Source: Anaerobiospirillum thomasii (lineage in GTDB: Bacteria > Pseudomonadota > Gammaproteobacteria > Enterobacterales > Succinivibrionaceae). Taken from it: 64,000 bases of DNA. The notes beneath the pieces are model-generated. The model was not told the DNA's origin, made no database searches, and was given only the letters and a program-made list of their open reading frames with translations. Of this stretch, positions 1 through 10,305 are shown in pieces. The stretch is from contig NZ_UAPU01000005.1 of assembly GCF_900445255.1 (NCBI RefSeq), positions 507,001-571,000 of the forward strand, in the 5' to 3' direction. Positions within the stretch are counted from its first letter, which is position 1, and each line of letters opens with the position of its first letter. A program made the position numbers and the translations under genes.

Positions 1-1
1 T

Positions 2-550
2 ATTAAAGATGACAGTGAAATTAAAACCTATGGTCTTGATGACTTCTGTCAGGTTCTCTCCTTGATGGGACAAAAGCCTCTTATCTACTGTAATGATGCT
101 ATCAAAGAGCAGATCTGCTCTAAAGCCGCTGCCTTTGAAATAGAGCCTACCTTCCTTGTAGTGCATGATGATGGCATGGCCAGCATTGTAGATATGAACG
201 GTGCTACAAGCCATACCTATACCTTTGAGCATATGGCCACCGACTATAAACTCTTTGAGGGCTTTTTAGATAAACTCTCTGACAAGTGCATTATCTCTGT
301 AGATATGCTCTCCATGCTCATTCTGCGCTCTATCTCAACTGTTTTCCCATGGGACAGACTGCTAGCCGGCGACTTTATACGTCAATATATAAAGGCCTAT
401 GGCGATCTTAATGAGGATAACATCAAGACTCTGCTTGAGATACGCTATGGCCGCTATGAGGCTCTTGACGCCAAGGAAAAAGATCCTGTGGCCTATCAGT
501 TCTTAAAGCTTGAGCGCAAGCTGTTCCTACAGTACCCAACTGACGATTAA
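2..550 (+). CDS. Unrecognised protein, C-terminal part (5' end outside window)
   Basis: The reading frame is open from base 2 to a TAA at 548-550, so the gene probably starts before the window; an internal TTG/ATG at 62-65 has no convincing ribosome site. About 182 residues are visible. They are soluble-looking, with no signal peptide or membrane segment, and include a short acidic C-terminal stretch. I recognise no family motif. The stop codon lies 4 bases before the start of dapE, so the two genes are probably cotranscribed. Function unknown. Confidence 0.6.
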   Translation: MKDDSEIKTYGLDDFCQVLSLMGQKPLIYCNDAIKEQICSKAAAFEIEPTFLVVHDDGMASIVDMNGATSHTYTFEHMATDYKLFEGFLDKLSDKCIISVDMLSMLILRSISTVFPWDRLLAGDFIRQYIKAYGDLNEDNIKTLLEIRYGRYEALDAKEKDPVAYQFLKLERKLFLQYPTDD

Positions 551-554
551 TATT

Positions 555-1703
555 ATGCAAACATATGATCCTTTAAGCCTGACCATTGAGCTGTGTAAAA
601 GGCGCTCTGTAACTCCTAAAGATGAGGGTTGTCAGGAGGTTATTGCCTCTTTGCTTGAGAGGCAGGGCTTTAACATAGAGTATTTTGAAAAAGACGGCAC
701 TAAAAATATCTATGCCACACTTAAAAATGGTGCTGGCCCTTCACTTATGTTCCTAGGGCATACTGATGTGGTGCCTGAGGGCGATCTTTTAAAATGGGAC
801 TGCGACCCTTATGCATGTGTCATCAAAGACTATGATGGCAGGCCGCATCTTGTAGCCCGCGGCAGTGCCGATATGAAAGGCGGAGATGCCTGTATGACTC
901 TTGCCCTGTGTGACTTTGTCAAAGAGCATAAGGACTTTAAAGGATCATTAAGTCTGCTTTTAACCTCCAATGAAGAAGGTGATGCTAAAGGCGGTGTGCC
1001 TTATGTTGCGCAGATTTTAAAAGAGCGCAATGATATTCCTGATATGTGCATTGTAGGAGAACCTTCATCCTCACAGGTACTTGGCGATACTATTAAAGTC
1101 GGTCGCCGTGGCTCTATGACTGCCCATATTACAGTACATGGTGTACAGGGCCATGTGGCCTATCCTGAGCTTGTAAAAAACCCTGTAGCTCTTGCCAATC
1201 CTCTTATTGAAAAGCTGCTTGAGCCTCTTGATGAGGGCAATGCCCTCTTTCCGCCAAGCTCCTTTCAGATTACCAATATCAAGGCCGGCACTGGTGCTGA
1301 AAATGTAGTGCCTGGTAGCTTATATTTTATGTGCAACTGGCGCTTTAACAATATGCAAAGCCCTCAGAGCATACAAAATACTGTAAGCTCCTACATAAAA
1401 AGCCTGAATCTTGAGTGTGATGTTGAATATGTTGTAAACGGTCTGCCTTTTGCCTGTGATGCAGACAGTACCCTGACGCAATGTGTAGAGGCATCAATAC
1501 AGGAGATAACAGGACTAAAAGCTACTCTGTCATCAGCAGGCGGTACCTCAGATGGTCGTTTTATTGCCCCTCTTGGCACGTCAGTGCTTGAGTTTGGCGT
1601 CTGCAACGGCACTATACACAAGGTCAATGAAAGAGTTGCCACAGAGGATCTATATACTCTAAAGCAAATCTATCAAAGATGTCTTGAAAAACTGTTTTTA
1701 TAA
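555..1703 (+). CDS. dapE: Succinyl-diaminopimelate desuccinylase
   Basis: M20-family zinc metallohydrolase that removes succinate from N-succinyl-LL-diaminopimelate in the cytoplasmic lysine/diaminopimelate pathway. The 382 residues match the usual DapE length (about 375). Visible family motifs are GHTDVV (His69, Asp71), RGSADMKGG (Asp106), the NEEGD catalytic and metal pair (Glu140, Glu141), VGEPS, and the late GTIHKVNE histidine. The frame is open further upstream, but the ATG at 555 is the one that gives a normal DapE N-terminus and sits just after the preceding stop. It probably forms an operon with the upstream gene. Confidence 0.95.
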   Translation: MQTYDPLSLTIELCKRRSVTPKDEGCQEVIASLLERQGFNIEYFEKDGTKNIYATLKNGAGPSLMFLGHTDVVPEGDLLKWDCDPYACVIKDYDGRPHLVARGSADMKGGDACMTLALCDFVKEHKDFKGSLSLLLTSNEEGDAKGGVPYVAQILKERNDIPDMCIVGEPSSSQVLGDTIKVGRRGSMTAHITVHGVQGHVAYPELVKNPVALANPLIEKLLEPLDEGNALFPPSSFQITNIKAGTGAENVVPGSLYFMCNWRFNNMQSPQSIQNTVSSYIKSLNLECDVEYVVNGLPFACDADSTLTQCVEASIQEITGLKATLSSAGGTSDGRFIAPLGTSVLEFGVCNGTIHKVNERVATEDLYTLKQIYQRCLEKLFL

Positions 1704-1802
1704 TATACAGCTAAAAGCCTGAAACCATGGTCTTTGGCTTTTATAACATAAACCTAACTTAAAAATACTAAAATACAGCCTCTGCAGATCACGGACAAAA
1801 AC

Positions 1803-4800
1803 ATGCAGCTATCATTTCTTCAGAAAATACTTATAAACATACTGTTAAGGCCATCTTACAGCTATCAGGATCCAAAAGATGATCCTCTTTTTGACTTTGC
1901 TGTAGATACAGTTTTGTCTGTAAAAGGCATTGATGATATAGATAATTACACTAAGTACTGGTATAACCGGAATTTTATTTTTGGCAATGAATTTAATATT
2001 AATACTTATTTTGTAGGAAATCTATTACCCGATGATCTTAATGACAATTGTATAACAGTACCAATACCTGATTATTATGATTATTATTTCAAATGTGGTC
2101 TGGACAGCTATGTCTACCAAGAGGTGTCACATGTTTTTGATTTTATTATAAAACCTAAAGGTAAAAGAAAAGATGTAAGCTGTGATGATTTTTATAAATT
2201 GCTTAATGCTGCTGTCTACTATAATAATCATAGTAAAGACTCTTTGAACAGGCATATTATTTTTGATACATTTTTAGATGATTTTTTAGATAGTATAGGC
2301 TATTCCTATAATAGTGTGTTTGACAAAGAGAATTACTCTTCACAGATTAAATTTAGACCTAGCTATTATGCAAAAGACAAAACTCTGCAGAAAAAATTTA
2401 AAACTATATTTAGCGTAAAAAAGGATCTAAAAGAAAGAATTGAAACTATAGCCAAAGATTACCAATGGTACCTTGTACTTACCTACTATATTGTACAAAA
2501 AATTTCTGAATCTTATCTAATAGATTTGATTGGCAATTTATGTGGCATTAAAAATAATCTGCTAACGCATCTTTTTTATCTAGCTAAAAATCACTCTGAT
2601 GCAAAACTATCTTCTTTTGCCCGCATTCTATCATTTAATAATTTTTCAGATCTTAACCTTCTGCAAAATAATACAAAAACACACAATATACACTTAGACT
2701 ACATAAATAAGTACTATTATGCAGTTCCTGAGGATGACAGTGAACAATATAAAAGTGCAGATGATAATACTCTGTATGAATCTTTAAAAACCATTACCAT
2801 TGCTGATAATAAAGATTACAGTTCATATATTCTGCCTTTTATTGATAACAATAGTACAGATACACAGAGCAAGAAAGCTAAAGATGCATTTATGCAGCTG
2901 TATTTAAATGATGAGTTAAAGCAAATAGATAATCTTTTATATAAACCTCAGACTGTAGCTGGCACTGATAATATTAATTCAATAAGATTTGTACTTAATG
3001 ATGATCTAATTGATTTTAACTACATGGTCTTTACCATAAGACAGAATGTTCCTGTAAAGGATCATGTACATGTACAGCCAAAGAGAATAAGTGAAATTGC
3101 AAATAAGGCTTTTTCTATAAGTGCCTTTATAAAAACTCAGGAGAAACAAAAAAATAAAACAATATCTATTGGCGCTGCCTATTTGGGCGACATGCAGCCT
3201 ATATTCAAAGGTGCAGCTCCCGTTGCCTTTGATCTAAAAAAAAGAGTAGCTTCATATTATCAAGATATTACATCTGATCTTATGGCCTGTGATCATGCCT
3301 TTAACGACTGGGCTTTTCACCTTGAAAATAAAGATAAACTTGATAAGGCAGCAACAGATCTTGTAGCTATGTACGAGTTAAGCCGTATTGCCAATGAGCT
3401 TTTTAATGCCAATGCCTTTGTTCCTGATATACTGACTGTACACTCAAATACTACCCATAGGCAATGCATCAAGATTGTACGTTTTGTCCCGGCAATTTTT
3501 ATACCAAAAATTGCAAGAGTGACTGAGAGTGTGGGACATATATTTAAAAATACTGAGCTTAGCTTATATGTCAGAGAAAATAGAAATTCCACAGATCTGC
3601 AGGCTGGAGTTGAAATACTCTCAGTATTTTTAAGCTCCATTGTCAGACGTAAAACTTTAGTTTATATGAGTGCAGGCTCTAAAGCTCTGCCATCGTATTT
3701 TACTGTCAAAGACAATGTATATACCCTCTTTGGCTACAACCGCAAAGGCTTTAACATTCATTCTGAAATCTATTGTACTCCTCTTGCAAGAGAAGAGAAG
3801 AGCAATGATTTTCTCAACCATCTTAAATCAACTATACAAAGACCTGCTGTTGTGTGCTATTCATCTTTATACACACCTGTGTTATGTCTTGAGAAAAAGG
3901 ATGAAAATAACTACAGCTTTGAGATAAAACTGCATCAGGAGCATGATACTGCCCTATACAGCCTCAAGAGTATTATAGATGGTATACACTCTACTCTTTA
4001 TGGTGCTCTTGAGATCTTTAGAATAAGATATGATCTTGATGCCATATGTAAGCTGCTTAATCTTGAGGCAAATGAGACCTATACATATGCAATATCCAAT
4101 CAGGAGTTAAGTGATTTTATAAATCATAAACTGTCCATAGCCAGAGCCCTCAATATAGAGCTGGAACTAGATAAGTCCTTAAATAAAATCTATACCCCAT
4201 TGCCAACTCTTGAGCTCAAGCTTGACAAGGCATGGAGCATGCAGGATGGCTTTTTAGGTCTTATGGATCTTATTGATTTTGACTGGCAGATTGCCATTGG
4301 CGATAAAAATTTATCTGTAGAGGAGTTCAACAGGCTTTTAGAGCAGTCAAAGGATATTTTAAGTTATGAAGGCGGCACACTGGTGCTTGATCCTGAGACT
4401 TTACAGGCTTTAAAGGACAAGATAAATAAAAAGCATAAGATTTCACGCTCCTCTTTGATACTTGCAGCTCTCACAGGACGCTATCAGAATCAGGGCATTA
4501 TTCTTGACAAAAAGCTTAAAAAAGCTTTGGCTGATATTATGGCCAAGGGCAATATAGAACAGCCACGGGATCTAAAGGCCACACTAAGACCTTATCAGCT
4601 GCGCGGCTTTAACTGGCTTCTTGGTAATGTTAAGGTAGGCATTGGCTCTATTATTGCAGATGACATGGGTCTTGGCAAAACCATACAGGTTATAGCCACA
4701 CTGCTTGCGATGCATGAGGCTCACGAGTTTGCAAAAAGCAAGGCTTTGATTGTAGTGCCTACCTCACTGCTCTTTAACTGGAGCCATGAGCTAAAAAGCT

Positions 4801-6005
4801 TTGCTCCGTCGCTTGGTTTTGATATTGTCTATGGCGATAATAAGATGTCAGATGCCATAAAATCGCCTCATCCTCTTATTATTACCACCTATGGCTATTT
4901 AAGCCATAATCACAAGACCTTTTTACAAGAGAGTTATCGTATCTTGGTCATAGATGAGGCTCAGGCTATTAAAAATCACACTACACAAAATGCTAAAAAT
5001 ATAAAGCAGATAAAAGCTCAGAGCTTTATTGCCATGACTGGCACACCTGTTGAGAACAGGCTTATGGAATACTGGTCTATTATGGACTGTGTCAATCCTG
5101 GCCTTTTTGGGACTGCTGCTGAATTTAAAAAGAACTATGTGGTGCCAATTGAAAAGGAGCATGATGAGGCTGCCATTGAAAATCTAAGGACTGTGGTTGC
5201 TCCTTTTGTGCTGCGCCGTTTAAAGACTGACAAGAGTATTATAAGCGATCTGCCAGATAAGATTGTCTACAATCAGTACTGTAATTTAAGTGCTGTACAG
5301 ACAGCCATGTATCAGAAAACTGTGGATCTGTTTTTAGATCAGCTCTCATCCTTAAAGATAAATATTGAGCGACAGTCACAGATCCTAACATCCATCCTGC
5401 GCCTAAAACAGCTGTGCAACAGCCCTGCTCTGATTGAGGCTACGGATAAAAATCTGCAGTCTGAAAATTCAGGCAAAGTGACAAACCTTTTGGCAATACT
5501 TGATGATCTTATTAATGAGAAAAACAAAAAGGTTATTATCTTTACGCAGTTTAAGGTTATGGGCGATCTGCTTGTAAGCTATATAGAAAAGGCCCTGGGC
5601 TTTAAGCCTGATTTTTTAAATGGTACGGTACCTGCATCAAGGCGCTCTCAGATGATAAATTCATTTCAGAGCGATGAGGGCAGCCCTGTGCTTATTCTCT
5701 CGCTCAAAGCAGGAGGTTCAGGTATCAATCTGACCCAGGCCAGTGTGGTTATACACTTTGATCTGTGGTGGAACCCTGCTGTTGAAAATCAGGCTACAGA
5801 CAGAGCATATCGTATTGGACAGGATAAAAATGTTGAGGTTATACGTTTTATCTGTCAGGACACGCTTGAGGAGAAAATTGATACCATTTTATCCAACAAG
5901 CAAAAGCTCTCTGATCTTACTGTACAGGAGAATGAAACCTGGCTTGGCAATATGTCTGATGATGAAATTCAAAAGATTTTTGCTCTGTCACAGGCCAAAG
6001 CTTAA
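1803..6005 (+). CDS. SNF2/Rad54-like superfamily 2 helicase
   Basis: A 1400-residue protein whose last ~480 residues form a complete Swi2/Snf2 ATPase. TLRPYQLRGFNWL (about 925) precedes the Walker A segment DDMGLGKT (about 955), a DEAQ box (about 1050), the TGTP motif, and a C-terminal helicase lobe ending in NPAVENQATDRAYRIGQ. Known members translocate on double-stranded DNA and remodel or displace bound proteins. The first ~900 residues are Lys/Asp/Tyr-rich and not recognised by me. No methylase, nuclease or phospholipase partner lies beside it, so a defence role (as for SNF2 genes in DISARM-like systems) is not supported here. Start chosen at the first ATG of the open frame; no clear Shine-Dalgarno. 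Confidence 0.9.
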   Translation: MQLSFLQKILINILLRPSYSYQDPKDDPLFDFAVDTVLSVKGIDDIDNYTKYWYNRNFIFGNEFNINTYFVGNLLPDDLNDNCITVPIPDYYDYYFKCGLDSYVYQEVSHVFDFIIKPKGKRKDVSCDDFYKLLNAAVYYNNHSKDSLNRHIIFDTFLDDFLDSIGYSYNSVFDKENYSSQIKFRPSYYAKDKTLQKKFKTIFSVKKDLKERIETIAKDYQWYLVLTYYIVQKISESYLIDLIGNLCGIKNNLLTHLFYLAKNHSDAKLSSFARILSFNNFSDLNLLQNNTKTHNIHLDYINKYYYAVPEDDSEQYKSADDNTLYESLKTITIADNKDYSSYILPFIDNNSTDTQSKKAKDAFMQLYLNDELKQIDNLLYKPQTVAGTDNINSIRFVLNDDLIDFNYMVFTIRQNVPVKDHVHVQPKRISEIANKAFSISAFIKTQEKQKNKTISIGAAYLGDMQPIFKGAAPVAFDLKKRVASYYQDITSDLMACDHAFNDWAFHLENKDKLDKAATDLVAMYELSRIANELFNANAFVPDILTVHSNTTHRQCIKIVRFVPAIFIPKIARVTESVGHIFKNTELSLYVRENRNSTDLQAGVEILSVFLSSIVRRKTLVYMSAGSKALPSYFTVKDNVYTLFGYNRKGFNIHSEIYCTPLAREEKSNDFLNHLKSTIQRPAVVCYSSLYTPVLCLEKKDENNYSFEIKLHQEHDTALYSLKSIIDGIHSTLYGALEIFRIRYDLDAICKLLNLEANETYTYAISNQELSDFINHKLSIARALNIELELDKSLNKIYTPLPTLELKLDKAWSMQDGFLGLMDLIDFDWQIAIGDKNLSVEEFNRLLEQSKDILSYEGGTLVLDPETLQALKDKINKKHKISRSSLILAALTGRYQNQGIILDKKLKKALADIMAKGNIEQPRDLKATLRPYQLRGFNWLLGNVKVGIGSIIADDMGLGKTIQVIATLLAMHEAHEFAKSKALIVVPTSLLFNWSHELKSFAPSLGFDIVYGDNKMSDAIKSPHPLIITTYGYLSHNHKTFLQESYRILVIDEAQAIKNHTTQNAKNIKQIKAQSFIAMTGTPVENRLMEYWSIMDCVNPGLFGTAAEFKKNYVVPIEKEHDEAAIENLRTVVAPFVLRRLKTDKSIISDLPDKIVYNQYCNLSAVQTAMYQKTVDLFLDQLSSLKINIERQSQILTSILRLKQLCNSPALIEATDKNLQSENSGKVTNLLAILDDLINEKNKKVIIFTQFKVMGDLLVSYIEKALGFKPDFLNGTVPASRRSQMINSFQSDEGSPVLILSLKAGGSGINLTQASVVIHFDLWWNPAVENQATDRAYRIGQDKNVEVIRFICQDTLEEKIDTILSNKQKLSDLTVQENETWLGNMSDDEIQKIFALSQAKA

Positions 6006-6099
6006 ATAAAAAAGATCTTATATTGCTCTTTGTTAAAGCCGTATGGCTTTTAAGTGCAGCTGCTGTATTGTCTACAGACAGCTGCCTTTTTATAAATAA

Positions 6100-7120
6100 T
6101 CTATCTTTACAGGACTTTACTCAGGTTGCTAGAAATACCAGCAATGACAATGCCAGAATAAAATTAACCTCAGATGGGGTCAAAAGCACCAGTCTGCACA
6201 CCTTTAACACTACCAGTCAAAAAGCCATGGGCGCCTTTTTAAATACCTTAAAAAGGCGCTTGGCCATGCCATTGCCGATATGTCCACAGCTCATATGCAC
6301 AGTAAATTTGGTGCAGATACCCCACTAAAGCGCGTATGGTACGTGAGACAGTAGATAAGGCTGCGCGTATTTCACACTCTATTGTCAAAAGCCTGATTTT
6401 AGCTACAGACATGATGCCTATAACGATCTTGTAAGATCCTTACTTGAGCAGAGTACACAAAGTGCCACAGGTCAAAATCAGCACAAAGAGACCCTGCCTA
6501 TTCCCAATATAGGCGGCAAGGAGAACCAGTCTTTCTGATACAAAACACTACGGCTGTGACATCTCCTTTACCTACTCTCTTGGCAGAAATGTTAATACCA
6601 CAGCCAATATCAAAGAAGACTGCATAAACTTTATGCTAGATGAGCTCTACAGATATATAAGCAATAACAGCTCTGATACTCCATCTGCCGATAAGGTCAA
6701 TACCATATACGTTCTTCTAAGCAACAGATCATGTCAGAGAGTAATTGAAGGACCTTTTGTCAGCCATAACAGCTTTAAAGCGCTCTTGCCTCCAATAACT
6801 ATAATCTGCACAGCTCAAGATATATGACTGTAGACAAAAGCTATAATGGCTCTTTTAAAATTGAGATTAAAAGCCACGATAACATAGGTGTAACAGCATA
6901 CAATGGCAAATTTAAAATTGGCTATGAGATCTTAATTGACGGCTCCTTTAAAGTCACAGACTTTAGTATGGCTCCAAAATTTGGCGCACAGGCCTCTGAG
7001 CTTGCCGCCACGCTCAAAGATACAAAGACCTCTGAAAAAGATCTGACATCAGATCTCACTAAGGCCTACAAAGAGGCCAGATCTCTCATCATGAGCACAA
7101 TGAGATCTCAAATGCTATAG
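6100..7120 (+). pseudogene. Degraded gene of unknown function with several frameshifts
   Basis: Coding-like peptides continue one another across three frames. A segment with LQDFTQVARNTSND leads to LGHAIADMSTAHMHSKFG, then RETVDKAARISHSIVKS, YGCDISFTYSLGRNVNTTA and finally NGSFKIEIKSHDNIGVTAY. Each break needs only a single-base change; for example, one missing A near 6800 joins the segment ending KALLPP to NNYNLHSSRYMTVDKSY. At least four frameshifts plus an in-frame stop show the gene is dead in this sequence, if the sequence is correct. The original product is not recognised; its place between the helicase and the immunity genes suggests an accessory gene. Confidence 0.5.
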
Positions 7121-7425
7121 CCACAAGACACAGCTAACATACACACTAAAGCATTTATCAAAAGAACTGTTATTGTAACAATGTCAGATATGCAAAAGCG
7201 TATCTCTGGCATTTATACTCTAAACCTTAATTGCGCCTCTGCCTTAAAGGCAGTGTCTAAAAACTCTCTTTGCAGTCTTTTTAATTTTATAATGCCTAAA
7301 ATTTATATTTGCAAACAATAAGTTATCTTTAAAATATAAAAGACAGAACTTTTTTCTTGATTTAAAGGTGTCTGAGTTTATTATCTAAAATATAACCTTT
7401 AATTTTAAAAATAAGGTGCAATCCT
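7121..7425 (+). other. Gene-free stretch
   Basis: AT-rich sequence with stops in all frames. It contains short coding-like remnants but no complete gene. A purine-rich AAGGTG near 7413 precedes the Imm17-like relic. Confidence 0.4.
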
Positions 7426-7669
7426 ATGAACAGCGAGCATATGAGCTAGTTGCAGCATTTTTGCAAGATTATTGGTATATAAGCGCGCTTATATGTGGCA
7501 TCTTTATTGTCATTGGAGCACTTTGCAATTTCAATTGGCTTTGAGATCCTAGCAGGCACATCGGATGCATACAGACATTCAAGAGGCTACAGGCGTACTA
7601 TCATCTTTTTGTCAGGTCTTTTTTTTAATTGTAGTTGGCATCTGGGGACTGGTACTTGAATTTACATAA
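7426..7669 (+). pseudogene. Imm17-like small membrane immunity protein, frameshifted
   Basis: Stitching frames gives a roughly 75-residue two-helix membrane protein of the Imm17 type: DYWYISALICGIFIVIGALC, then FEILAGTSDAYRHSRGYRRT, then LFLIVVGIWGLVLEFT and a TAA at 7667. One break lies at GGCTTTGAG (about 7541), another in a run of eight T (7619-7626), and probably a third near the start (7445). Imm17 proteins are predicted immunity factors with two transmembrane helices around a basic loop, as seen here. The homopolymer break could be real decay, slippage or a sequencing error. Confidence 0.55.
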
Positions 7670-7682
7670 AAGGTAAAAGGCT

Positions 7683-8225
7683 ATGCTGACAGAGAAATAT
7701 CCTACCTATCTTAAAGGCCATGTAAAAAGGTATGAGATAAAGCGTCTGCCCACTCTGACACTGTGCTCCTTAACGGGCAACGTGTTTCTTGAGATCTTAT
7801 ATTACGGCAAATTGCTCAGGCTACAGAGTGAGCCTCAGGCCTATATCATAGATGGCGATGAGGCCCCAGGCCTGATTGCAGCGCGAGATATACAAAGCGG
7901 CGAGACCTTTGTCATCTTTGATGGAGGGGTGCATGGCTATAACAATATGTTCTGCGATGTATATGATAAATCCATACTTGCAAACCGTCCCCTTAAAAAA
8001 TATGACATCCCAACATCTAAACTTTTGCTTGAGCTTGGCTATAGCATAGACTATGAAGATGAAAAAGAATATTTTATAAAAGATGGAGCTGACAGAGTGG
8101 AGCTTATAAACGGCGATAGTATGCCATGGCATCAGGTGTTAACAGATGGCTTTGACTATATAGCCCTTTACTATGTCAATAAGGCAGGTAAGCCTGTACA
8201 GATTATGGAGGCAGAGCTTGCATGA
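7683..8225 (+). CDS. Hypothetical protein of the immunity cluster
   Basis: 180 residues, acidic and soluble, with no recognised domain. It overlaps the next gene by the four bases ATGA, so the two are translationally coupled. It stands in a row of plus-strand genes of which several belong to polymorphic-toxin immunity families; an immunity role is inferred from that context only. The start is the ATG at 7683, following AAAAGG. Confidence 0.6.
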   Translation: MLTEKYPTYLKGHVKRYEIKRLPTLTLCSLTGNVFLEILYYGKLLRLQSEPQAYIIDGDEAPGLIAARDIQSGETFVIFDGGVHGYNNMFCDVYDKSILANRPLKKYDIPTSKLLLELGYSIDYEDEKEYFIKDGADRVELINGDSMPWHQVLTDGFDYIALYYVNKAGKPVQIMEAELA

Positions 8226-8617
8226 GTATATTAATTCAATCCTTTGATAAAGTGCATGACACTATAGTACTTAGCTACAGTGCAGACTTTGAGGCGCGCA
8301 CCCTTTATATACTCACAAAGACAGAGGATGGGCAGAGAGTATCCATTAGCTTTACAGGCCTTATGGCGCACTTTTTTGAAAATGTAATACTAGACAACAT
8401 CTTATCTGGCATGGATGAGATCACAACAGATGGATTTTTTAAAAAATACAGTGCTCTGCTTAATAGGAGCATGCCCTATGGTTTTCCTGCCTGCTGCTCT
8501 ATTGAGGATCTGCAAAAGCGCATGGAGCATGAGCACATCAGGGTATTTGTCATTGACTCATCCTTAGGTCTGTGTGGTTTTGTGCTGGCATTGGAGGTTA
8601 AAGTGCAATGTCTATAA
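8222..8617 (+). CDS. Hypothetical small protein coupled to upstream gene
   Basis: 131 residues, beginning inside the stop of the preceding gene (ATGA overlap). The predicted fold is beta strands followed by a helical part (FDKVHDTIVLSYSADFEART, then GLMAHFFENVILDNILSG). I do not recognise the family. Its size, acidity and position suggest a small immunity protein, but this is inference. The last residues (ALEVKVQCL) look unusual and may reflect a late frameshift. Confidence 0.55.
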   Translation: MSILIQSFDKVHDTIVLSYSADFEARTLYILTKTEDGQRVSISFTGLMAHFFENVILDNILSGMDEITTDGFFKKYSALLNRSMPYGFPACCSIEDLQKRMEHEHIRVFVIDSSLGLCGFVLALEVKVQCL

Positions 8618-8752
8618 ATAAAACAAGATCTACATAACTCTAAGAAGGCAAAGATATAACTGTGCAAATATCATGTATAGCTATGGATGCAAACGGCCCT
8701 GTACCTTTTAAAAAGTGCATAATTAAGATAAGGAGCTATATAAGGAGTTACT

Positions 8753-9358
8753 ATGACAGATGAGAATATGGCCTACATTACCAGCCTTAAAATTACAGAT
8801 ATCCCATGGCATAGGATAACTACAACCTATGGCCGGGGCAGTGATTTTCCTGAGCACCTGAGAGTTTTAGATCAGATGAGTGATTTGCCATCTGTCAAAG
8901 AGTCTTTTTATAAGATCACAGCTAATATGGAACATCAGAGCACGCTATGGCATGTTACCCCCTTTGGCACTGTGTTTTTATGCCGTATTCTCAAAAAAGC
9001 CTTTGCCAATAGCTATAAAAGCTCTGCTGCTAATTTTCTTTGTGAGGTAATTCTGTACTTTTTTGAAACCATACTTAACTGCGTCAATGATGTAGATGAG
9101 ATGGAGTATGCCAATTCTCTGCCTTTGTTTTCTGATCTGTTAAAGGAGGAATACCTGTGGTCAGAGGGTTATGACGAGGAAGATGATGAAATGCGCTATG
9201 AGGATGATGAGGTATTTCCAGATTACCTGTTCTTAAGCTTCTATCACTATTCATGGCTATCTGTAAAAGCCTATGAGGGTATATTTGATAACGTACCATC
9301 AGAGTTTGCAGATTCTGCTGCCAAAGTGCTTAGCCTTGTGCACATGAGACAGGTATAA
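8753..9358 (+). CDS. Predicted immunity-type protein, unnamed family
   Basis: 201 residues. The N-terminus carries the pattern KITDIPWHRITTTYGRGSDF, followed by MEHQSTLWHVTPFGTVFLCR, a combination that reads like a conserved immunity-cluster family I cannot name. The middle is helical and a strongly acidic loop (EEDDEMRYEDDEV) follows. No signal peptide or membrane segment. A ribosome site GGAGTT precedes the ATG at 8753. Context: immunity genes on both sides on the same strand. Confidence 0.6.
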   Translation: MTDENMAYITSLKITDIPWHRITTTYGRGSDFPEHLRVLDQMSDLPSVKESFYKITANMEHQSTLWHVTPFGTVFLCRILKKAFANSYKSSAANFLCEVILYFFETILNCVNDVDEMEYANSLPLFSDLLKEEYLWSEGYDEEDDEMRYEDDEVFPDYLFLSFYHYSWLSVKAYEGIFDNVPSEFADSAAKVLSLVHMRQV

Positions 9359-9431
9359 CAAAAAAGTGGCTTTTCTATGAAAAAGTTTTAGAAAAAGTGG
9401 TTTTGACATAATATAAATAAGGAGATAGCTT

Positions 9432-10208
9432 ATGGGCCTTGATATTTATGCAGGTACACTGACACGCTATTATTGTCACAATTGGAAAAATGTTGTTGAG
9501 CAGTGGGCTGATGCTAATGGATATGCCTTTCATAGGATCACGCCAGATGCAAAGACTGATGATAAAGATCAGCTCTCACCTGCAAAGGTTCAGGATGCAG
9601 TTGAGATCTGGCGTGATCAGATCTTAAGAGCTCTATCTCAACAAGATAAGTCCCCCTATGCCCCCTGGCTTGAGAATAATGAAAAACCTTATTATACAGA
9701 CAAGCCAGATTGGGATGCCTTTGGTGCTATGTTGCTGCTAGCTGCCTGCCATACATACGATAAGCCTGTGCCACCAACTGTGGATAAGGGCTGGAACTTT
9801 TATGAGCATCCACTAATAAAGCGCCTTGCATCAGATGAAAATCGTATATGGTCATTGTTTCGGGGAGCTGCCTGCTACCTGCCTCTTTCTGAGAGCTTTA
9901 TGTTCCAATGGCCCATGCCAACAAATGACAACGCAATAATAGCCACCCTTGGTGGACTGCAAAAGGAGCTTGAAAAGCTAAATGCACTTGCCTGGCAGGC
10001 CGATGAGAGCACTATACTTATCTGGTCCGATACGCAGGGATACCCTATAGATACAACTATAGATGCAAATGGAAATGGCATTCAAAAAGACATAAAGGAG
10101 CACACACAATATGACACACAGTCCCTTGCTAAGTTCTCCTTCTCCATATTCTATAGGGCCATGCTCTTTGCCAAGAAGCATCAGGTGCCAATTCTTCTTG
10201 ATTATTAA
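9432..10208 (+). CDS. Hypothetical protein starting MGLDIYAGTLTRYY
   Basis: 258 residues with a strong ribosome site (AAGGAG at 9419-9424). The N-terminus MGLDIYAGTLTRYYCHNWKN looks like a conserved start found in immunity-type proteins, and the rest is a mixed alpha/beta acidic protein with many Trp and Tyr residues. No catalytic motif is evident. It probably belongs to the same class of toxin-neutralising genes as its neighbours, but no cognate toxin is present in this part of the window. Confidence 0.6.
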   Translation: MGLDIYAGTLTRYYCHNWKNVVEQWADANGYAFHRITPDAKTDDKDQLSPAKVQDAVEIWRDQILRALSQQDKSPYAPWLENNEKPYYTDKPDWDAFGAMLLLAACHTYDKPVPPTVDKGWNFYEHPLIKRLASDENRIWSLFRGAACYLPLSESFMFQWPMPTNDNAIIATLGGLQKELEKLNALAWQADESTILIWSDTQGYPIDTTIDANGNGIQKDIKEHTQYDTQSLAKFSFSIFYRAMLFAKKHQVPILLDY

Positions 10209-10305
10209 GAGCTAGAGCACATGAGTAATAAAGTTTAAAGGCACAAGTTAAATGCTAACTTTTTAAAGGGTTGCCTTAGCTTAAACCCTATCTATGAGGT
10301 GTCTT

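Noticed and set aside
1803-7120. DISARM or other SNF2-containing defence operon
   Set aside because: No methylase, phospholipase-like or DUF1998 gene adjoins the helicase; only a decayed gene follows.
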